64,000 nt of DNA from Mesorhizobium sp. B2-3-12 (GTDB lineage: Bacteria; Pseudomonadota; Alphaproteobacteria; Rhizobiales; Rhizobiaceae), in assembly GCF_006442205.1 (NCBI RefSeq), contig NZ_VFVR01000011.1:60662-124661 (forward strand). Direction: 5' to 3'. This document shows, in pieces, positions 60,864 through 64,000 of the stretch (its first letter is position 1; each line of letters starts with the position of its first letter). The position numbers were made by a program, and so were the translations under genes. The notes beneath the pieces are model-generated. The model did not search any database, was not told where the DNA came from, and worked only from the letters and a program-made list of their open reading frames with translations.

Positions 60864-61067
60864 CTATTCCGGGAATTTCGAGACGATGATGAACATCACC
60901 GTGCCGGCAAGCATGGTGATGAAGGAATAGGTGTAGAGCGACAGCGCGAAGGGCTGGAACAGCATCAGGAAGCCGATGGCGATCAGTGCGGTCGCGATGT
61001 TTTCCATCACCCCGCGCCTTGCCCAGCGTGGCCATGAGGATTTCCTTGAGATGGCGGGGCGCGTCAT
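60864..61067 (-). CDS. Small membrane protein of the ABC operon
   Basis: Protein of 67 residues with two hydrophobic segments (ATALIAIGFLMLFQPFALSL and FITMLAGTVMFIIV). The ATG at 61067 follows AGGAGC; an internal ATG at 61007 would leave just the hydrophobic part. Small membrane genes in the same place are seen in rhizobial glycerol-type ABC operons. Function unknown. Confidence 0.6.
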   Translation of the reverse strand: MTRPAISRKSSWPRWARRGVMENIATALIAIGFLMLFQPFALSLYTYSFITMLAGTVMFIIVSKFPE

Positions 61068-61080
61068 GCGTAGCTCCTTT

Positions 61081-61215
61081 CCTTCTCCCCGTTCACGGGG
61101 AGAAGGTGGCCCGAAGGGTCGGATGAGGGGCGGCGCCAACGCCTCGGTTCAAGGCGGATGTCGGCGCTGCCCCTCATCTGCCTGCCGGCATCTTCTCCCC
61201 GTGAACGGGGAGAAG
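61081..61215. repeat. RIME-like palindromic intergenic element
   Basis: Two palindromes, CTTCTCCCCG..CGGGGAGAAG, bound the element at 61081-61106 and 61192-61215. Between them, GGATGAGGGGCGGCGCC and GCGCTGCCCCTCATCTG are also near-inverted, so about 135 bp can fold on itself. This is the build of the RIME elements of Rhizobiaceae. It lies inside the ABC operon between the permease and small membrane genes, where it may affect mRNA stability. Confidence 0.75.
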
Positions 61216-61257
61216 GGACGCTGCCGCAGCGCCGGTTCCACACTTGCTGACGATCAA

Positions 61258-62208
61258 TCATTTGCGCACCGCGCCGAAGGTGATGCCGCGCAGCAATTGC
61301 TTGCGGAGCAGGATGGTGAAGACCAGGATCGGCACCAGGAAGATCGTCGTGCCGGCCGCCACCGCGGGCCAGTCCTGGCCGCCTTCGCCGATGATGGTCG
61401 GGATGAAGGGCGGCGCGGTCTGTGCCGTGCCCGAGGTCAGCAGCGCGGCGAAGGCATATTCGTTCCAGGCGAAGATCAGGCAGAAGATGGCGGTCGCCGC
61501 AATGCCGGTGGTCGCTTGCGGCAGCACGGTGCGCCAGAAGGCCTGCAGCCTGGTGTAGCCGTCGATCATCGCCGCTTCTTCATATTCGCGCGGGATCTCG
61601 TCGATGAAGCCCTTGAGCAGCCATACCGCCAGCGACACGTTGACCGCCGTGTAGAGCAGGATCATGCCGAGCGCGGTGTCGGACAGGCCGAGCTCCCGGT
61701 ACATCAGGTAGATGGGGATGGCGACCGCGATCGGCGGCATGAAGCGCGTCGACAGGATGAAGAACAGGAGGTCGTCAGCGAGCGGCACCTTGAAGCGCGA
61801 GAAGCCATAGGCCGAGAGTGTGCCGAGAAACACCGCGCAGAAGGTCGAGCCGAAGGCGATGATCAGCGAATTGATGAAGCGCGGCAGGAAGTTGGACGGG
61901 CCGGCGATCACCATGTTGCGCTTGCGCACCGTCTCGTCGCAGAAGCCGGTCGCTGGTCCGAGCGAATTGATGTATTCCGGCGTCTGTCTGGTGCGCGTGG
62001 TGAACAGGTTGCAGTAGCCCTCGATGCTCGGCTGGAAGACGATCTTGGGCGGATAGGCGATCGAGTCCGGCGGCGTCTTGAAGCTGGTGGCGAAGATCCA
62101 CAGCAACGGCACGATCGAGATCAGCGCGTAGGCGATGATGATGGCGCCGGCGATGCGCTTCGAACCTGCCGAAGGGGCGACGACCGAATGGGCTGTGGTC
62201 AGGCTCAT
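61258..62208 (-). CDS. Sugar ABC transporter permease, MalG/UgpE type
   Basis: Protein of 316 residues with six spans and the EAA loop YEEAAMIDGYTRLQAFWRTVLP (given here to locate it near residues 215-236). Overlaps the other permease by four bases. The family imports sugars, polyols and glycerol phosphate. Confidence 0.9.
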   Translation of the reverse strand: MSLTTAHSVVAPSAGSKRIAGAIIIAYALISIVPLLWIFATSFKTPPDSIAYPPKIVFQPSIEGYCNLFTTRTRQTPEYINSLGPATGFCDETVRKRNMVIAGPSNFLPRFINSLIIAFGSTFCAVFLGTLSAYGFSRFKVPLADDLLFFILSTRFMPPIAVAIPIYLMYRELGLSDTALGMILLYTAVNVSLAVWLLKGFIDEIPREYEEAAMIDGYTRLQAFWRTVLPQATTGIAATAIFCLIFAWNEYAFAALLTSGTAQTAPPFIPTIIGEGGQDWPAVAAGTTIFLVPILVFTILLRKQLLRGITFGAVRK

Positions 62209-63152
62209 CTCTGCTTCACCTTGTTGAGCGCCTTGACGTAGATGTTGGCGAGACCGAACACCGCGACGAACAAGATGATGGCGAAGGCCGAGGAATAGCC
62301 GGTGCGCCAGCTTTCGAAGGCCTGCCGCTTCAGCGTGATCGAGGCGACCTCGGTGGTCGAGCCCGGCCCGCCGCCGGTCAAGAGATTGACCATGTCGAAC
62401 ATCTTGAAGTTCTCGATGCCGCGAAACAACACCGCCAGCATGATGAAGGGCAGCGCCATCGGCAGCGTGATCGACCAGAACTGCCGCCAGTTGGAGGCGC
62501 GGTCGACCTCGGCCGCCTCATAGATGTATTCGGGGATGGAGCGCAGGCCCGCGAGGCAGATCAGCATCACATAGGGCGTCCACATCCAGGTGTCGACGAT
62601 GATGATCGACCACGGTGCCAGCGAGACGTTGGAGAGCATCTGGATGCTTGTCGGCGGAATGCCCGATACGAACGAGATGACATAGGAAAACAGGCCGATC
62701 TGCGGTTCGTAGAGGAAGCGCCAGAAATTGCCGACCACCGCCGGCGACAGCATCATCGGTACCAGGATCAGCGTCGTCCAGAAGGCGTGGCCGCGGAACT
62801 TGCGGTCGATCAGCCAGGCCAGAGTGAAGCCGATCAGCGTCTGCAACAGGATGGTCCAGAACACGAAATGCGCTGTCGTCTGCATGGCGATCCAGATGTC
62901 CTGGTCGCCGAGAATGCGCTGGTAGTTGGCGAAGCCGAGGTTCTTCACCACCTCGTTCGGGCGGTTGGCGCGAAAATTGGTGAACGACAGATAGATCGCC
63001 CAGAACAGCGGGAAGATGTTGATGGCAAGCAGCAACAGGATCGTCGGCGAGATGAACAGCCAGGCGAGGCCCTTGTCGCTGATGCCCCGGACCTTGCGCG
63101 CCAACGGTTCCGGGGTCGCCCGGGCAACGTTCTCCGCGGTCCGATTGAGCAT
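62205..63152 (-). CDS. Sugar ABC transporter permease, MalF/UgpA type
   Basis: Protein of 315 residues, six spans, with the EAA-type loop YEAAEVDRASNWRQFWSITLP near residues 210-230. The ATG at 63152 has AGGA six bases upstream; an ATG at 63191 lacks a site. Second gene visible in the operon after the binding protein. Confidence 0.88.
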   Translation of the reverse strand: MLNRTAENVARATPEPLARKVRGISDKGLAWLFISPTILLLLAINIFPLFWAIYLSFTNFRANRPNEVVKNLGFANYQRILGDQDIWIAMQTTAHFVFWTILLQTLIGFTLAWLIDRKFRGHAFWTTLILVPMMLSPAVVGNFWRFLYEPQIGLFSYVISFVSGIPPTSIQMLSNVSLAPWSIIIVDTWMWTPYVMLICLAGLRSIPEYIYEAAEVDRASNWRQFWSITLPMALPFIMLAVLFRGIENFKMFDMVNLLTGGGPGSTTEVASITLKRQAFESWRTGYSSAFAIILFVAVFGLANIYVKALNKVKQR

Positions 63153-63276
63153 GGTAAGTCCTGCTTCGGTCACTTGGGTCGTCTCTATCATGGAATTTAT
63201 CTGAACTGCGTCCCGTGCCAAGGGCGGCACGGGACGCGTCGGTCGGGCTCGGGAGGAACCTTACCTCTTGCCGGGG

Positions 63277-64000
63277 TTACATCTTGCCATCGTCCTGGAA
63301 GACCTGAGTCCAGTCCTTGACCAGGCCATCGAGCGCGTCCTTGGCCGAACCCTGGCCGGCGACGACATAGTCATGGAAGCGCTTCTGCGAGGCCTGCAGC
63401 AGCGGTGCGTAGCTGGGCTCGGCCCAGAAGTCCTTCACGATGGCCATCGAGTCGAGGAAGGTCTGCGCATAGGGCTGGCTGGCCGGGAATTTCGGATCCT
63501 TGACCACCGCGTTTAGGCAGGAATAGCCGCCGAGCGACCACCACTTGGCCTGCACGTCCTTGTTGGCGAACCACTTGATGTATTTCAGCGCCGATTCCTG
63601 CTTGTCGGAATAGGACACCACCGAAATGCCCTGGCCGCCGAGCTGCGCGAACTGGTCGCCGTCAGGACCCTTCGGGTTGACGAAATAGCCGATCTTGTCG
63701 CCGCCGACATTCTCGTCCTTCTGCAGGCCCGGCCATGTGAAGGCGAAGTTCATGTGCATCGCCACCTGTCCCGATTTGAAGGCATCGACGCCTTCACCCA
63801 TGTAGCTGTTCGAGGCGCCGGGCGGCGTGCAGCAATCATACAGCGCCTTGTAGAACTCCAGCCCCTTCACCGATTTCTCGGAATTGACGAAGCCTTCCAT
63901 CTCGTAGGGCTTCTTCGGGTTTTCGTACTGGAAGCCGTAGCTGTAGAGCACGTCCATGGCGCCCATGGTGATGCCTTCGGAACCGCGCTCGGTGTAGATC
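63277..64000 (-). CDS. Sugar ABC transporter substrate-binding protein (5' end outside window)
   Basis: C-terminal part of a family-1 extracellular binding protein (at least 240 residues), open to the right edge. Visible features include AFKSGQVAMHMNFAFTWPGL and YIKWFANKDVQAKWWSLGG, typical of the hinge and C-terminal lobe. It is upstream of the two permeases. The neighbouring dihydroxyacetone kinases suggest a polyol, glycerol-like or ketose substrate. Confidence 0.88.
   Translation of the reverse strand, partial: IYTERGSEGITMGAMDVLYSYGFQYENPKKPYEMEGFVNSEKSVKGLEFYKALYDCCTPPGASNSYMGEGVDAFKSGQVAMHMNFAFTWPGLQKDENVGGDKIGYFVNPKGPDGDQFAQLGGQGISVVSYSDKQESALKYIKWFANKDVQAKWWSLGGYSCLNAVVKDPKFPASQPYAQTFLDSMAIVKDFWAEPSYAPLLQASQKRFHDYVVAGQGSAKDALDGLVKDWTQVFQDDGKM

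Noticed and set aside
1..64000. CRISPR array, tRNA, rRNA, insertion sequence
   Set aside because: I saw no regularly spaced repeats, tRNA-like cloverleaf, rRNA sequence or transposase reading while scanning the window.

Overview
The window is GC-rich, densely coded DNA from an alphaproteobacterium of the Rhizobiales, most like Mesorhizobium or a close relative. The evidence is an exo gene cluster in nearly the Sinorhizobium order, a RIME-like palindromic intergenic element, degenerate copies of a short repeat common in rhizobial genomes, and the transporter and IclR/GntR family content. I found no rRNA, tRNA, CRISPR array, transposase or phage gene.

Region 1 (1-15.7 kb) is a catabolic island. 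An IclR-type regulator faces a Dpp/Opp-type ABC operon (two permeases, two ATPases), followed by a CaiB-type CoA-transferase and a succinate-semialdehyde-type aldehyde dehydrogenase. Next come OtnC/OtnK-type genes (four-carbon acid-sugar aldolase and kinase), a GntR regulator, a glutamate-1-semialdehyde-aminomutase-like aminotransferase, the periplasmic binding protein for the transporter, and a fused E1 alpha-beta TPP dehydrogenase. Two operator families tie the island together. One is an IclR-like palindrome at both ends of the island; the other is a TGATATATCA-type palindrome at the three promoters expected for the GntR protein.

Region 2 (16-47 kb) is an exopolysaccharide cluster of the succinoglycan type: exoQ, exoF, exoY, exoX, then exoU, a GH16 glycanase, exoT-like flippase, exoL-A-M-O-N-P and an exoZ-like acyltransferase. 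It also holds UDP-glucose dehydrogenase, a GMC oxidoreductase with a small RR-leader protein, an extra glycosyltransferase, and a phosphoribosyltransferase-HAD fusion.

The most striking feature lies between exoX and exoU (20.5-28 kb): a complete class II lasso-peptide cluster with precursor A, RRE protein B1, peptidase B2, cyclase C, ABC exporter D, an HPr-kinase-like kinase and a nucleotidyltransferase. The 50-residue precursor, found by hand translation at 26196-26348 (minus), has the leader pattern YxxPxLxxxGxxxxxTx. Its core starts with Gly, has Asp at position 9 and ends in Ser, the residue that lasso kinases phosphorylate. A GCA-rich motif resembling the rhizobial PhaR/AniA consensus sits upstream of both the lasso and exo genes, suggesting shared control.

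Region 3 (47-52.5 kb) has a propionyl/acetyl-CoA synthetase and a second lasso-type maturation set (B1, B2, kinase, nucleotidyltransferase) with no precursor or cyclase beside it.

Region 4 (52.5-64 kb) is a minus-strand carbohydrate operon: an ABC importer of the sugar/glycerol-phosphate type, a full-length dihydroxyacetone kinase, and a split PTS-type Dha system (DhaL, DhaM EIIA domain, HPr, EI, DhaK as separate genes). It runs off the right edge inside the binding-protein gene.
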